A stretch of DNA of 17,172 nucleotides from an uncultured Rhizobiaceae group bacterium (GTDB lineage: Bacteria > Pseudomonadota > Alphaproteobacteria > Rhizobiales > Rhizobiaceae), in the NCBI GenBank assembly GCA_937923355.1, contig CALAIO010000173.1, positions 1-17,172 of the forward strand. Direction: 5' to 3'. Each line of letters opens with the position of its first letter. Position 1 is the first letter of the stretch. Made by a program: the position numbers and the translations under genes. Positions 15,902 through 17,172 of the stretch are shown here, piece after piece. The notes under the pieces were generated by a model. It did no database searches and was not told where the DNA came from. It saw only the letters and a program-made list of their open reading frames with translations.

Positions 15902-17172
15902 ATGATGTCTCGCAAACTGAAATTTACCGACAAGTTTATAAAATCCGCAAAACCTCAAGACGGTAAACAAACAGAATATTTTGACACTCACTTTTCAGGC
16001 CTATGCCTGAGAGTAAACATGGCTGGCTCAAAAACGTGGACTATGCGCTATCGAGTTAAAGGAGGAGATGCAAAACAAAAACGCCTCACAATTGGTACTT
16101 ATCCAGAAATGAAGCTTGCTGAAGCTGGTGAGCTAACTGTGAAGTATCGAGGGCAAGCGAAAAATGGCAATGATCCTGCATTAAAGCGTAAGGCCAAACT
16201 AGAAAAGAAACGCCTAAAGCGAGAGAAGATTGCATTAAAAGACCGTGACACGGTTCAAGCTATTGGCGAATGGTATTACAAAGAATGCAAAGCAGGCAGA
16301 CAGAACCAACGCGCCAAACGCCCTAAAAGGGAAAGCACACTAATAACCGAACGCCTTTACTTTGATAAAACCATCGTCCCTGCCCTTGGCAAACTGAAGC
16401 TGGCAGACATACCACGTGCTACGATTGAGCAATTCATCAATGATTTAACAGATAATCGCTCAAAGGGTGCAGGTCGCCATTGTTACGTAATCCTGCATAG
16501 CCTTTATGAGTTTGCTATATGGAAAGAAATAACAGACCGCAATCCTTGCAGGGGATTATCTAAGCCGCAAATCAACCAACGAAAACGAGTTTTAACAAAC
16601 ACAGAACTAAAGACTGTGTGGAAAGTCTTTTCACTTCCAATAGATACGCCCAAACTATCAGTCTCGCCCAATGTTGCATGTGCGATACTGCTTGCGATGG
16701 TTACTCTCCAAAGGCGTGGTGAAGTTGCGCAAATGAACATCAACGAACTTAATTTTGAAGATAAGCTTTGGATTATTCCAGGCAATAGAGCAAAGAACCA
16801 CCATGAACATGCAGTCCCATTATCAAACTTGGCTATCGAGTTAATTGAACTTGCAATGTCATTACGTATTAGGCAAAGCAGCTTCATATTCCCATCGCCG
16901 CAAGCCAATGAAACACATGATATTCCCATTAACCCAAAAGCTGTAACTAGAGCGTTTGCGAGAATGCGAGTAGCATTGAACCTTTCGGATGTTATTCCCC
17001 ATGACTTGCGCCGTACTGGTGCAACAAACCTTACCAGCGAACGTTTAGGCTTTCCACGCTTTATTGTATCAAGAGTATTGAATCAAATGGGTGATACTGG
17101 CGGCGCTGCTGCTGTTACTGGTGTTTATGACCGCAACGAATACTTATCAGAGAAACGCCGCGCATTAGATGC
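15902..17172 (+). CDS. Tyrosine recombinase / P4-type island integrase (partial at right edge)
   Basis: The frame is open from the ATG at 15902 to the window end (423 codons seen); a second ATG follows directly at 15905. The N-terminal part (about residues 8-95) is the arm-site DNA-binding domain of P4-like integrases (FDTHFSGLCLRVNMAGSKTW, RLTIGTYPEMKLAEA). A SAM-like core-binding domain follows (about 120-230). The catalytic domain shows Arg271 in LQRRGEV, His367 and Arg370 in HDLRRTGATNL, and the nucleophile Tyr409 in TGVYDR. Where most relatives have LNH, this one has LNQ (Gln395), a change at a normally conserved position that may lower activity. It likely integrates the element into the 3' half of tRNA-Arg(ACG) next door. 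No strong ribosome site is visible. The C-terminal end is outside the window. Confidence 0.92.
   Translation, partial: MMSRKLKFTDKFIKSAKPQDGKQTEYFDTHFSGLCLRVNMAGSKTWTMRYRVKGGDAKQKRLTIGTYPEMKLAEAGELTVKYRGQAKNGNDPALKRKAKLEKKRLKREKIALKDRDTVQAIGEWYYKECKAGRQNQRAKRPKRESTLITERLYFDKTIVPALGKLKLADIPRATIEQFINDLTDNRSKGAGRHCYVILHSLYEFAIWKEITDRNPCRGLSKPQINQRKRVLTNTELKTVWKVFSLPIDTPKLSVSPNVACAILLAMVTLQRRGEVAQMNINELNFEDKLWIIPGNRAKNHHEHAVPLSNLAIELIELAMSLRIRQSSFIFPSPQANETHDIPINPKAVTRAFARMRVALNLSDVIPHDLRRTGATNLTSERLGFPRFIVSRVLNQMGDTGGAAAVTGVYDRNEYLSEKRRALD

Larger units (their letters stand above)
15698..17172. mobile_element. Left end of an integrated element at tRNA-Arg (continues past the window)
   Basis: The truncated tRNA-Arg 3' half marks the junction, and the tyrosine recombinase gene begins about 155 bases inside. 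The right end, cargo genes and second attachment copy are outside the window, so size and activity cannot be judged. The alginate cluster and regulator lie outside this element on the visible side. Confidence 0.7.

Noticed and set aside
16504..16929. 141-codon minus-strand open frame inside the integrase gene
   Set aside because: It lies wholly antisense to a well-supported recombinase frame, shows no family motifs and has no ribosome site; it is a shadow frame.

Overview
The window holds a large part of an alginate (poly-mannuronate) biosynthesis cluster, a two-gene phosphorelay regulator beside it, and the edge of an integrated element. The DNA is fairly AT-rich and clearly bacterial and Gram-negative in style: sigma-54 promoters, an AlgI/Alg8/Alg44 secretion-type polymerase, and CCA-encoded tRNA. 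The families point to a proteobacterium, probably marine. I cannot decide the class from the sequence alone.

Layout, left to right. Positions 1-800 (minus) hold the first two thirds of algD (GDP-mannose 6-dehydrogenase), cut by the window edge. Positions 1025-8391 (minus) hold alg44, alg8, an SGNH-fold esterase/acetyltransferase-like protein, a Sel1-repeat protein (AlgK-like role) and algI, ending in a clear terminator at 972-1000. Positions 8683-10890 (plus, divergent) hold algA/manC and a phosphomannomutase of the eukaryotic HAD type. Together with AlgD they cover fructose-6-phosphate to GDP-mannuronate. Positions 10896-15277 (minus) hold a LuxO/SypG-like sigma-54 activator and its upstream hybrid histidine kinase (6 TM, two PAS, HisKA, HATPase, REC, Hpt). 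Positions 15278-15697 are mostly non-coding. From 15698 on there is a truncated tRNA-Arg(ACG) 3' half followed by a tyrosine recombinase gene running off the right edge: an integrated element or its remnant.

The most notable result is regulatory. Four transcription starts in the three intergenic regions of the alginate cluster (algD, SGNH gene, alg44, algA) each have a sigma-54 -24/-12 element at exactly the right spacing; the algD one has a weak -12. Upstream of each lie paired copies of TTGCA-N3-TGCAA, which matches the known LuxO-type binding consensus. For three of the promoters the nearest pair sits about 86-119 bp upstream of the predicted start, with copies 21-22 bp apart. The adjacent LuxO-like activator has an intact GAFTGA loop. 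This argues that the whole pathway is switched by one local phosphorelay: hybrid kinase with built-in Hpt, then the LuxO-like activator, then sigma-54. The layout recalls SypF/SypG control of the Vibrio fischeri syp polysaccharide locus, but drives alginate genes. The c-di-GMP-binding PilZ domain of Alg44 would add a second, post-translational gate.

The epimerase (AlgG), lyase (AlgL), outer-membrane porin (AlgE), AlgX and AlgF are not in this window. They may lie beyond the left edge, downstream of algD.
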